Shown: positions 1 to 6,794 of the stretch, piece after piece
How the letters are laid out: every line of letters starts with the position of its first letter
How positions within the stretch are numbered: the first letter of the stretch is position 1
Assembly (NCBI GenBank): GCA_030152405.1
Contig: JASLJL010000158.1
Span: 1-6,794 of the forward strand
Reading direction: 5' to 3'
Length of the DNA stretch: 6,794 nt
Origin: Gordonia sp. (in: high G+C Gram-positive bacteria)
GTDB lineage: Bacteria; Actinomycetota; Actinomycetes; Mycobacteriales; Mycobacteriaceae
The notes under the pieces: model-generated
The model's database searches: none
What the model saw: the letters and a program-made list of their open reading frames with translations, nothing else
What the model was told of the DNA's origin: nothing
Made by a program: the position numbers and the translations under genes

Positions 1-371
1 CGACCGGCTGGGGCTACGCGGACCTGGTGGTCGCGGTGCTCATCGCGCTCTGGGTGGTGCCCCGCGCGGTGAAACTGGCGCGCGACGCCCTGAAGATCCT
101 CAATCAGCAGGCCCCCGCGCACCTCGATCTCGCCGCACTGCGCGCCGATCTCGCCGACGTCCCCGGAGTCGACGACGTCCACGACCTGCACGTCTGGTCG
201 GTCACCACCGGCATGGACGTCGCGACGGTGCACCTGACCAGCGCCGGGGACCACACGCGTGTCCTCGCCGACGCCCGGCACGTCCTCGACGAGCACGGAC
301 TCGAACACGCCACCGTCCAGATCGAGTCGAGCGGCAGCCGCGGTGCGTGCTCGGGCGAACTCACCTGGTGA
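1..371 (+). CDS. Cation diffusion facilitator (CDF) metal exporter, C-terminal part
   Basis: This is the 3' end of a CDF-family transporter; the 5' part lies outside the window and the reading frame enters at base 3. CDF proteins export Zn2+ or similar divalent cations in exchange for protons across the inner membrane. The visible part begins with TGWGYAD followed by a hydrophobic stretch (VVAVLIALWVV), which fits the loop before TM6 and TM6 itself. It continues with ARDALKIL and the soluble C-terminal metal-binding domain, whose hallmark here is GVDDVHDLHVWSVTTGMDVA followed by VHL and, later, HATVQIE. That order is typical of the family. The metal-selecting TM2 and TM5 residues are not visible, so the substrate cannot be assigned. 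A GTG at 27 is internal to TM6 and is not a likely real start. The gene ends at TGA 369-371, 13 bases before the end of the convergent protease gene. Confidence 0.9.
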   Translation, partial: TGWGYADLVVAVLIALWVVPRAVKLARDALKILNQQAPAHLDLAALRADLADVPGVDDVHDLHVWSVTTGMDVATVHLTSAGDHTRVLADARHVLDEHGLEHATVQIESSGSRGACSGELTW

Positions 372-384
372 GGTTCCCGCGAGG

Positions 385-1170
385 CTAGAGCCAGAACGCG
401 AAGAGGTGCCAGCCGTAGCCGATGAAGCCCGAGTCCAGTCCGAACAGGCCCATCAGCCCGTAGACGATGTCGAAGAACAGTCGGTTCAACGTGGGGATCC
501 ACAGCAGCACGAACACGATGAGGAAGCCGAACGGCGCGATCTTCTCCGCGGACCGTCGGACGTCCCACGACAGGTACGGCTCCACCGCGCCGTATCCGTC
601 GAAGCCGGGGACCGGCAGCAGATTGAGAATCAGTGCCGTGAACTGCAGAAAGGCGAGAACTGACAGAGCGGACCACAGGTTCGCATTGCTGAAGTCGGCT
701 TTCATCGGCATGAGCGCCAGCGCCAGGCAGAGCAGCACGCCGAGGACCAGATTGGCCGCCGGGCCCGCGAGTGAGACCTTCGTCCGCTGCTCCCTGGTGA
801 ATCCCGCCTGATTCACGTACACGGCGCCACCCGGAAACCCGATGCCGCCCAACGCGATGATCAGCAGCGGCAGTCCGATCGACAGTCCGGGGTGGGTGTA
901 CTTCAGCGGATTCAACGTCAGGTAGCCGCGGAGCTCGGCCGAACGGTCGCCGTAGCGGAACGCGGTGAACGCGTGGCCGAACTCGTGCAGGGACAGCGAG
1001 ATCACCCACCCGCTCAAGACCAGGAGCAGTGCCCCGATGTTCGCGGTCGCGGTGTCGTCGCGACCCGTGGCGACGAGGAGGTACACCCCGGCGCCGAACG
1101 CCGCGCACAGCCCGAGGAACACCGGGCCCGGTCGGACCGACCGCAGTGCGACGCCGGTCGGGGTGCTCAC
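385..1170 (-). CDS. M50 (site-2-protease-like) membrane metalloprotease, Rv0359-like
   Basis: This is an integral membrane zinc metalloprotease of family M50, about 261 residues from the GTG at 1170. The zinc motif HEFGH is at residues 62-66 (His62, Glu63, His66) inside a hydrophobic segment, and NLLPVPGFDG at about 183-192 supplies the third ligand, Asp191. KVSLAGPAANLVLG between them is also typical of the family. I count about five to six hydrophobic segments and no PDZ or CBS domain, so this is a minimal type. M50 enzymes cut transmembrane segments, often in regulated intramembrane proteolysis; the substrate here is unknown. The start was chosen as GTG because it overlaps the upstream stop in a GTGA junction (1167-1170), indicating translational coupling; an in-frame TTG at 1188 would lie deep inside the upstream gene. 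From memory the gene corresponds to M. tuberculosis Rv0359, also beside purA. The stop is TAG at 385-387. Confidence 0.9.
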   Translation of the reverse strand: MSTPTGVALRSVRPGPVFLGLCAAFGAGVYLLVATGRDDTATANIGALLLVLSGWVISLSLHEFGHAFTAFRYGDRSAELRGYLTLNPLKYTHPGLSIGLPLLIIALGGIGFPGGAVYVNQAGFTREQRTKVSLAGPAANLVLGVLLCLALALMPMKADFSNANLWSALSVLAFLQFTALILNLLPVPGFDGYGAVEPYLSWDVRRSAEKIAPFGFLIVFVLLWIPTLNRLFFDIVYGLMGLFGLDSGFIGYGWHLFAFWL

Positions 1171-1808
1171 GCGCCGACCAGTTTCCAATCGATGTGGTGG
1201 CGGTAGAACGTCGACCGCTTCACCACCCGATCGGTCAGAACGCCTTCGCGTTCGACGACCAGATTGGTGCCGCCGGTCTGCACCGCGCGACCCGACTTCC
1301 AGCCACCGGGCAGCAGTCGGGCGACACGCCCGCGCACGCCCGGCTCACAGATCGTCGGCTCGATCTCGATCGCGGTCACCTCGCCGTCGAAGAGCCGATC
1401 GGAGTCGACGTACGTCTCGCCGTGCAACTTCTCGTCCCCGGAACCGAGATGACGGGCGAGGCCGACGAGGACCGTCGCGGCGTCGTCGCGGATCAGGGGG
1501 AGCGAGGTCGCCACGCCCGACTCGGCGAGTGCCGCCGCAGCGGCGCCGTGCTTGAGCTTGTACGCCTTGGTCGCCGGCGTCGCATGCGGTGCGACATAGG
1601 CGATCTCGACGTCGAGCCGGTCGTTCTTCATCAACGCGGCGACCACTTGGGAGAAGAAGACGTCCGGTTCGACGCCCGACTCCTCCGCGGCGGGCGGCTC
1701 CACCACGATGCGGGTCAGGTCGGGATCGGTCAACGCGTCGGCGACGAGATCCGCGGGGTCGGTGCGGTCGTCGGCCGTCGTCGACGGGGCCAAATGGGTT
1801 GCTGCCAC
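1167..1808 (-). CDS. Conserved protein of unknown function, Rv0358-like
   Basis: This predicted soluble protein of 213 residues has no membrane segment or signal peptide, and I cannot assign it to a functional domain. The reading frame stays open far upstream, antisense to purA, so the start must be chosen. GTG at 1808 is preferred because a TACCCT -10 box (1821-1816) ends 7 bases before it, which would place transcription start at or next to the codon (leaderless). The predicted protein begins MAATHLAPSTTADD. It has an acidic N-terminal third, an Ala-rich middle containing KLKHGAAAAALAESG, and a C-terminal half with Gly/Arg-rich GVRGRVARLLPGGWKSGR and a basic end (DRVVKRSTFYRHHIDWK). It is first in a two-gene operon with the M50 protease (4-base overlap), so the two probably act together or are required together. 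From memory, M. tuberculosis has the same pair (Rv0358-Rv0359) divergent from purA. The alternative start is a codon slightly downstream. Confidence 0.8.
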   Translation of the reverse strand: MAATHLAPSTTADDRTDPADLVADALTDPDLTRIVVEPPAAEESGVEPDVFFSQVVAALMKNDRLDVEIAYVAPHATPATKAYKLKHGAAAAALAESGVATSLPLIRDDAATVLVGLARHLGSGDEKLHGETYVDSDRLFDGEVTAIEIEPTICEPGVRGRVARLLPGGWKSGRAVQTGGTNLVVEREGVLTDRVVKRSTFYRHHIDWKLVGA

Positions 1809-1815
1809 GCAGACC

Positions 1816-1821
1816 AGGGTA
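1816..1821 (-). promoter_or_regulatory. -10 box (TACCCT) of the Rv0358-like/M50 operon, leaderless
   Basis: On the minus strand TACCCT is followed by seven bases (GGTCTGC) and then the GTG start codon at 1808. This matches the actinobacterial TANNNT -10 consensus and the usual distance from -10 to transcription start, so the mRNA would begin at or next to the start codon. No Shine-Dalgarno sequence is visible. No good -35 can be seen; the expected place (about 1839-1844 read in reverse) reads CGAACG. Confidence 0.5.
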
Positions 1822-1844
1822 ACCAGCCCACGTGCGGTCGTTCG

Positions 1845-1858
1845 GTGCCTCCCGGCAC
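1845..1858. promoter_or_regulatory. Short inverted repeat GTGCC-TCCC-GGCAC between divergent promoters
   Basis: Perfect 5-base arms flank a 4-base loop in the 102-base gap between the Rv0358-like gene and purA. The repeat lies at the edge of the expected -35 position of the leftward promoter and overlaps that of the rightward (purA) promoter, so it could be a shared operator. It is short, and GC-rich DNA produces such repeats by chance, so confidence is low. Confidence 0.2.
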
Positions 1859-1878
1859 GCGGTGCGTCGTCGACCCGA

Positions 1879-1884
1879 TAGGGT
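1879..1884 (+). promoter_or_regulatory. -10 box (TAGGGT) of purA
   Basis: TAGGGT fits TANNNT and lies 26 bases before the purA ATG, giving a leader of about 20 bases that would include the AGGAGG ribosome binding site. The -35 position (about 1856-1861) does not resemble TTGACA. Assignment rests on motif and position only. Confidence 0.45.
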
Positions 1885-1892
1885 GTCGGTGA

Positions 1893-3197
<1,305 letters not shown>

Positions 3198-3205
3198 CGG
3201 GTCGC

Positions 3206-3211
3206 TAGAGT
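3206..3211 (+). promoter_or_regulatory. -10 box (TAGAGT) of the adenylate cyclase gene, leaderless
   Basis: TAGAGT is followed by six bases (CCTCTC) and then ATG 3218, and no Shine-Dalgarno sequence precedes the ATG. The geometry predicts a leaderless mRNA. The box lies in the 20-base gap after the purA stop, so the cyclase would have its own promoter in addition to any read-through from purA. No clear -35 is visible. Confidence 0.5.
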
Positions 3212-3217
3212 CCTCTC

Positions 3218-4780
3218 ATGAGGATGCCGAGGATCAGCCGCGACTACGGGTCGGTGCTGCTGGGCTCGGCTGATCAATCGGCCCGCAGCCAGCGGGTGCG
3301 GATCCAGACGTTGCTGACCGCCGCGATCGTGATCGCGAACGTGATCGGCATCGTCATCGCGATCTGCTTGACGCTGTTCGGCATTCCGGAGCCGTCGTTC
3401 CTGCGCGGCGACCTCGTGTTGATCAATTTCGTCGCCGTCCCCGTCTACGTCAGCGTCGCGTTGCTGATCGGCGTCACGGTCGGCACCGCGACCACGGTCA
3501 GGGCGGTGCGCTGGTCGATCGTCGACGAATATCCGTCGCGCGACGACGCGCGCAAGGCCCGTCGCGCGCAGCGACGGCTCGTCCTGCTCCAGGGAGTCCT
3601 GTGGTTCGGCGGCGCGGTGGTCCTCGGGCTGCTGTACGGCCTCGCCGACCCGGAACTGATCCCGAAGACCGTCCTGATCATCCTGATGTGCGGTCTCGTC
3701 GTCGTCTCGATCGCGAGCCTCTTCACCGAGATCCTGCTGCGTCCGGTGTGGGCGAAGATCATGGAAGCCGGGCTCGGAATGCGCGGCAGCACCGTCAGGT
3801 CGCGCGCTTTCACCAGCTGGTTCATCGGAACGGGCGTGCCGCTGCTCGGCATCACCTTCGTGGTCCTGTTCGGTGCGATCCGCGGTGAGACGAGCAGCAC
3901 CAGCGTGTTCGTGTCGGTGACGGTGCTCGCGGTGATCGCGGGCGCCGTCGGACTGCTGACCACCTCCCTGTTCGTCTGGAGCATCACCGGGCCGTTGCAA
4001 AGCGTGCGGGCCGGGATGGCGCGGGTGCGCAATCAGGAGGCGGACCGGTACGCCGACCTCGTCGTGTACGACGGCTCGGAGCTCGGCGAGTTGCAGTACG
4101 GCTTCAACACGATGGTCGCCGGGCTGCGCGAGCAGGAGCGTCTCCGTGACCTGTTCGGCCGGCACGTCGGGCGAGAGGTCGCCGCCGCGGCGCTGAGCCG
4201 GGACCCCGAACTCGGCGGCACCGAACGGGTGGTGGCCGTCGTGTTCGTCGACGTCATCGGGTCGACGACGATCGCCGAGAAGCGGTCACCCACCGAGGTG
4301 GTGACCCTGCTCAACAGGTTCTTCGCGGTGATCGTCGACGCGACCGAGCGGAACGGGGGACTGGTCAACAAGTTCGAGGGCGACGCCGTTCTCGCGATCT
4401 TCGGCGCCCCCGTCGACCTCGATGAGCCTGCGACGTCGGCGCTGACCGCGGCGCGCGAGATAGCGGACGGACTGGCCGTCGATGTGCCGGAGCTGTCGGC
4501 AGGCATCGGAGTGAGTCACGGCGCCGTCGTTGCGGGCAACGTGGGGGCCGTCCAACGCTTCGAGTACACGGTGATCGGCGACCCGGTGAACGAGAGCGCA
4601 CGTCTCTCAGAGGTCGCCAAAGACGATCCCCGACACCCGGTTGCGTCGGCTCGTGCGATCGACGCCGCATCACCCGACGAGGCCGCGCACTGGTCTCTGC
4701 TGCGTGAGATGACTCTTCGCGGCCGGACCGAGTCGACGCCGGTCTACCGCGCAGTGAGCGGTGACGCGGCCGCTCGGTGA
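3218..4780 (+). CDS. Membrane class III adenylate cyclase with six TM segments and HAMP domain (Rv3645/Rv1319c type)
   Basis: Predicted inner-membrane enzyme (520 residues) making cAMP from ATP. Six hydrophobic segments lie at about residues 31-54, 65-89, 121-142, 149-172, 200-221 and 229-254. A HAMP linker starts at SITGPL (255-260) and runs to about 308, then a helix (LREQERLRDLFGRHVG) leads into the catalytic domain from about 330. All catalytic residues appear present: metal ligands Asp345 (FVDVIGST) and Asp389 (NKFEGD), adenine-selecting Lys385 with Thr451 or Asp455 (YTVIGDPVN), and transition-state Asn458 and Arg462 (NxxxR). It is therefore predicted active as a homodimer. This layout matches the mycobacterial Rv1318c-Rv1320c/Rv3645 family, in which the membrane part is thought to sense a signal. 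A basic loop (RKARRAQRR, about 112-120) lies between TM2 and TM3. A second in-frame ATG at 3224 is a less likely start. The gene converges on the VOC gene with a 25-base gap. Confidence 0.93.
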   Translation: MRMPRISRDYGSVLLGSADQSARSQRVRIQTLLTAAIVIANVIGIVIAICLTLFGIPEPSFLRGDLVLINFVAVPVYVSVALLIGVTVGTATTVRAVRWSIVDEYPSRDDARKARRAQRRLVLLQGVLWFGGAVVLGLLYGLADPELIPKTVLIILMCGLVVVSIASLFTEILLRPVWAKIMEAGLGMRGSTVRSRAFTSWFIGTGVPLLGITFVVLFGAIRGETSSTSVFVSVTVLAVIAGAVGLLTTSLFVWSITGPLQSVRAGMARVRNQEADRYADLVVYDGSELGELQYGFNTMVAGLREQERLRDLFGRHVGREVAAAALSRDPELGGTERVVAVVFVDVIGSTTIAEKRSPTEVVTLLNRFFAVIVDATERNGGLVNKFEGDAVLAIFGAPVDLDEPATSALTAAREIADGLAVDVPELSAGIGVSHGAVVAGNVGAVQRFEYTVIGDPVNESARLSEVAKDDPRHPVASARAIDAASPDEAAHWSLLREMTLRGRTESTPVYRAVSGDAAAR

Positions 4781-4808
4781 CGCCGCTCAGTGACGGACCG
4801 GAGCGTCA
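4778..4808. repeat. Inverted repeat TGACGC...GCGTCA joining two convergent stop codons
   Basis: The arms TGACGC (4778-4783) and GCGTCA (4803-4808) each begin, on their own strand, with the TGA stop of one of the two convergent genes (cyclase and VOC). The 19-base interior weakens any hairpin and no T-run follows, so it is not a clear intrinsic terminator. GTGACG also recurs in direct orientation at 4761, 4777 and 4790. Confidence 0.3.
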
Positions 4809-5267
4809 GTCGAGGCAGAACTCGTTGCCTTCGGGGTCGGTCATGACGATGTAGCCGCTCTCCATCGGCGGGGCCGGGTCCTGGCGGCGGACGCGGTTCG
4901 CGCCGAGCGACTGCAGTCGGGTGCACATGTCTTCGAGCGCCGCCATGCGGGCCTCGCCGGTCAGTCCGGGCGCGCCGCGCACGTCCAGGTGGACTCGGTT
5001 CTTGACGGTCTTGTCCTCCGGCACCTGCTGGAAGAACAACCGCGGACCGACCCCGTCGGGATCCTCCGCAGCAGACCGCGAGTTCCATTGCGAGACCGGC
5101 ACTCCGAGGTCGGTGAGGAATGCGTCCCAGGCGTCGAACGGGTCGGCGCCCGGCTCGAGCCCGACGCCCGGAGGGCCCGGGACGCGGTAATCGAGCACGG
5201 CCGCCCAGAACCGCGACTGGCTCCGCGGATCGTGTGCGTCGAAGGTGACCTGGATGTCGAGGCTCAT
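4806..5267 (-). CDS. VOC superfamily / glyoxalase-like protein
   Basis: Cytosolic protein of 153 residues from ATG 5267, of the vicinal-oxygen-chelate fold and closest by eye to actinobacterial glyoxalase-like (Glyoxalase_6 type) proteins. Two βαβββ halves can be followed: [21 protein letters not shown] at the start, then [28 protein letters not shown], and finally [16 protein letters not shown] at the extreme C-terminus. Possible metal ligands in VOC positions are His93 (RVHLDV) and Glu149 (GNEF). The substrate is unknown: the fold covers glyoxalases, dioxygenases and antibiotic-binding proteins, so a specific reaction should not be assumed. The frame is open upstream to 5360. I chose ATG 5267 because MSLDIQVTF fits the family's N-terminus and a purine-rich GGATGGGA precedes it; ATG 5276 is an alternative adding three residues. 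It is transcribed away from purT and converges on the cyclase. Confidence 0.85.
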   Translation of the reverse strand: MSLDIQVTFDAHDPRSQSRFWAAVLDYRVPGPPGVGLEPGADPFDAWDAFLTDLGVPVSQWNSRSAAEDPDGVGPRLFFQQVPEDKTVKNRVHLDVRGAPGLTGEARMAALEDMCTRLQSLGANRVRRQDPAPPMESGYIVMTDPEGNEFCLD

Positions 5268-5281
5268 GGTTCCCATCCGTG

Positions 5282-5294
5282 GTGTCGGTGACAC
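5282..5294. promoter_or_regulatory. Inverted repeat GTGTC-GGT-GACAC upstream of the VOC gene
   Basis: Perfect 5-base arms around a 3-base centre, 14 bases upstream of the chosen VOC start (ATG 5267), inside the 143-base VOC-purT divergent gap. Position suggests a possible operator or a hairpin in the 5' leader of the VOC mRNA. A second small repeat, ACTCG-GGTCG-CGAGT, lies at 5314-5328. Both could be chance in GC-rich DNA. Confidence 0.2.
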
Positions 5295-5397
5295 GCGGCG
5301 CGGCCGCGCGCGTACTCGGGTCGCGAGTCGGGCGTGCCCGTTCACCGAGCGTACTTCCACTGAATGCCGTCGCGGGCGACGCCGGCGGGGTTCCCCG

Positions 5398-5403
5398 TAA
5401 ACT
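5398..5403 (+). promoter_or_regulatory. -10 box (TAAACT) of purT, leaderless
   Basis: TAAACT is followed by seven bases (GCCGGGT) and then ATG 5411. It is the most AT-rich hexamer in the local gap and fits TANNNT well. The spacing predicts transcription starting at or beside the A of the ATG, and no Shine-Dalgarno sequence is present. No convincing -35 is visible upstream. Confidence 0.55.
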
Positions 5404-5410
5404 GCCGGGT

Positions 5411-6794
5411 ATGGCGTCTACGGTGATCGGCACCCCTCTGAGTCCGACCGCGGTCAAGGTCCTCCTCCTGGGTTCGGGTGAACTCGGCAAGGAGGTGACG
5501 ATCGCCCTCCAGCGGTTCGGTGTGGAGGTGATCGCCGTCGACCGGTACCCGGACGCTCCGGCGCATCAGGTGGCGCATCACGCCGAGGTGATCGACATGA
5601 CCGACGCGGAGCAGGTCCGCGCCGTGATCGACAAGCACAAGCCGCACTACGTGCTCCCCGAGATCGAAGCCATCGCGACCGATGCGCTCGAAGCCGTCGA
5701 GGCAGAAGGCGTCGCCGAGGTGATTCCCAGCGCGAAGGCGGTGTCGGCGACTCTCGACCGCGAGCGGATTCGACGCCTGGCCGACGAGGAGCTGGGGCTT
5801 CCGACGTCTCCGTACCTGTTCGCGGGCTCGCTCGACGAGCTGCGCCGAGCCACGTCGGGCATCGGATTCCCGTGCGTGGTGAAGCCGGTCATGTCGTCGT
5901 CGGGCAAGGGACAGAGCGTTCTGAAGGGCCCGGACGACGTGGAGGCCGCCTGGGAGCTCGCCCGCTCCGGCGCTCGGGTCAGCAACGATCGGGTGATCGT
6001 CGAGGGCTTCGTCGACTTCGACTACGAGATCACCCTCCTGACCGTGCGCGCCGTGGACCCGGCGACGGGCCGCCTCGCCACGTACTTCTGCGACCCGATC
6101 GGCCATCGCCAGGTGTCCGGCGACTACGTCGAGAGCTGGCAGCCGCAGCCGATGAGCGAGATCGCCTACGGCACAGCGCGATCGGTCGCCGCCCGCATCG
6201 CCACCGCGATGGGCGACGGCCAGACCACCGGCCGCGGCGTGTTCGGCGTGGAGCTCTTCGTCAAGGGGGACGAGGTGTACTTCTCCGAAGTGAGCCCGCG
6301 GCCGCACGACACCGGTCTGGTCACCCTGGCCACTCAGCGGCTGTCGGAGTTCGAACTTCACGCGCGCGCCGTCCTCGGACTGCCCGTCGACACGACCGCG
6401 GTGTCGCCGGGAGCGTCCGCGGTGATCTACGGCCGCCACGAGGCCCGAGCCGTCAAGTTCGCGGGCGTCGCCGAAGCGCTCGCCGATCCCGCCGTCGACC
6501 TCCGCCTGTTCGGCAAGCCAGAGAGCTTCGAACGCCGTCGCATGGGGGTCGCGGTCGCGATCGCGCCGACGACCGACCTCGCGCGACAGAAGGCGGTGCG
6601 GGCCGCGGAGCGCGTCCAACCTCTGCTTCCCGACGCCGAGGAGCCGAGTGCGCCGCCCACGATGGCGATGCAGGAGACGGTGGCCGTCGCCCGGCCTCAG
6701 CAGGGGCGGCCGCACCCGCCGGTCCCACCGCGCGGAGCACCGATGGGACAGCCGCTACGACCGCCGATGGGCCGCCCGGGACCGGGGCGACCCG
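5411..6794 (+). CDS. purT: Formate-dependent GAR transformylase PurT, with Pro-rich C-terminal tail, 3' end outside window
   Basis: Cytosolic ATP-grasp enzyme converting glycinamide ribonucleotide, formate and ATP to formyl-GAR (step 3 of IMP synthesis), bypassing the folate-dependent PurN. The N-terminus reads [11 protein letters not shown] (18-28), then VDRYPDAPA and PEIEAIAT (83-90). The ATP-grasp region has [12 protein letters not shown] with Lys158, and the Mg2+ ligands Glu281 (FGVELF) and Glu293 ([11 protein letters not shown]) keep the 12-residue spacing of E. coli Glu267/Glu279. LFGKPE and RRMGVAVA close the core, which aligns with the E. coli end (about 392 residues) near residue 405. 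The frame then continues as a Pro/Gly/Arg-rich tail from about 412 to 461 and leaves the window without a stop. The start ATG 5411 fits the family N-terminus and a leaderless promoter. The tail may be a disordered extension or the start of a linker to another domain; the core assignment is secure. Confidence 0.95.
   Translation, partial: MASTVIGTPLSPTAVKVLLLGSGELGKEVTIALQRFGVEVIAVDRYPDAPAHQVAHHAEVIDMTDAEQVRAVIDKHKPHYVLPEIEAIATDALEAVEAEGVAEVIPSAKAVSATLDRERIRRLADEELGLPTSPYLFAGSLDELRRATSGIGFPCVVKPVMSSSGKGQSVLKGPDDVEAAWELARSGARVSNDRVIVEGFVDFDYEITLLTVRAVDPATGRLATYFCDPIGHRQVSGDYVESWQPQPMSEIAYGTARSVAARIATAMGDGQTTGRGVFGVELFVKGDEVYFSEVSPRPHDTGLVTLATQRLSEFELHARAVLGLPVDTTAVSPGASAVIYGRHEARAVKFAGVAEALADPAVDLRLFGKPESFERRRMGVAVAIAPTTDLARQKAVRAAERVQPLLPDAEEPSAPPTMAMQETVAVARPQQGRPHPPVPPRGAPMGQPLRPPMGRPGPGRP
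6644..6794 (+). other. Pro/Gly/Arg-rich low-complexity tail of PurT
   Basis: Residues 412-461 of the purT frame contain 16 Pro, 6 Gly and 6 Arg out of 50, with imperfect repeats (PMGQP and PMGRP, eight residues apart). The last 33 codons (6695-6793) have A or T at the third position in 9 cases, more relaxed than the core. The composition predicts a disordered, polyproline-II-like segment. It is absent from E. coli PurT. Its end is not visible. Confidence 0.75.

Noticed and set aside
1838..1846. CCGAAC (reverse strand) resembling the core of the Bacillus PurR box near purA
   Set aside because: The PurR box is a Bacillus/Firmicutes signal with AT-rich flanks and usually paired sites. Only a six-base core is seen here, in a GC-rich actinobacterium.
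1029..1892. 287-codon plus-strand frame opposite the Rv0358-like gene
   Set aside because: Arg/Gly-rich shadow of the minus-strand operon. The minus strand has the GTGA overlap and the conserved M50 protein as support.
5281..5291. GGTGTCGGTGA repeated upstream of purA (1882-1892) and upstream of the VOC gene
   Set aside because: Eleven-base identities are expected by chance in a GC-rich window of this size, and the positions relative to the genes differ.
5348..5353. Possible minus-strand -10 box TACGCT for the VOC gene
   Set aside because: The hexamer matches TANNNT, but it would give a leader of about 70 bases and there is no -35. The motif alone is too weak to annotate.
5342..6715. 457-codon open frame on the minus strand opposite purT
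   Set aside because: The plus strand encodes an intact PurT with all motifs. The antisense product is a low-complexity Arg/His/Asp mixture typical of shadow frames in GC-rich DNA.

Overview
The window comes from a high-GC actinobacterium, most likely a mycolic-acid-containing member of the Mycobacteriales such as Gordonia or a relative. The evidence is the strong G/C bias at third codon positions, GTG starts, actinobacterial -10 boxes (TANNNT) placed directly in front of start codons, and a gene arrangement that, from memory, matches the purA / Rv0358 / Rv0359 neighbourhood of Mycobacterium tuberculosis. The genus call is inference. It looks like ordinary, well-kept chromosome: I see no mobile element, CRISPR array, tRNA, rRNA or phage gene.

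Layout. (1) Positions 1-371, plus strand: the 3' end of a cation diffusion facilitator metal exporter. (2) Positions 385-1808, minus strand: a two-gene operon of an Rv0358-like protein of unknown function followed, with a 4-base overlap, by a small M50 (site-2-protease-like) membrane metalloprotease. (3) Positions 1809-1910: a short divergent promoter region. (4) Positions 1911-3197, plus: purA, adenylosuccinate synthetase. (5) Positions 3218-4780, plus: a six-TM, HAMP-linked class III adenylate cyclase. (6) Positions 4806-5267, minus: a VOC/glyoxalase-like protein converging on the cyclase. (7) Positions 5411 to the window end, plus: purT, formate-dependent GAR transformylase, whose reading frame continues past the normal end of the enzyme into a Pro/Gly/Arg-rich tail and leaves the window without a stop.

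Functionally, two purine genes dominate. PurT performs step 3 of IMP synthesis and PurA commits IMP to AMP; the membrane cyclase between them uses ATP, the end product of that branch, to make cAMP. Whether this proximity is regulatory or incidental cannot be told from sequence. The most unusual things seen are the PurT tail, three genes that appear to be transcribed as leaderless mRNAs, and a small hairpin-forming repeat lying where the -35 regions of both divergent promoters should be. I found no convincing new defence, mobile or RNA-based system.
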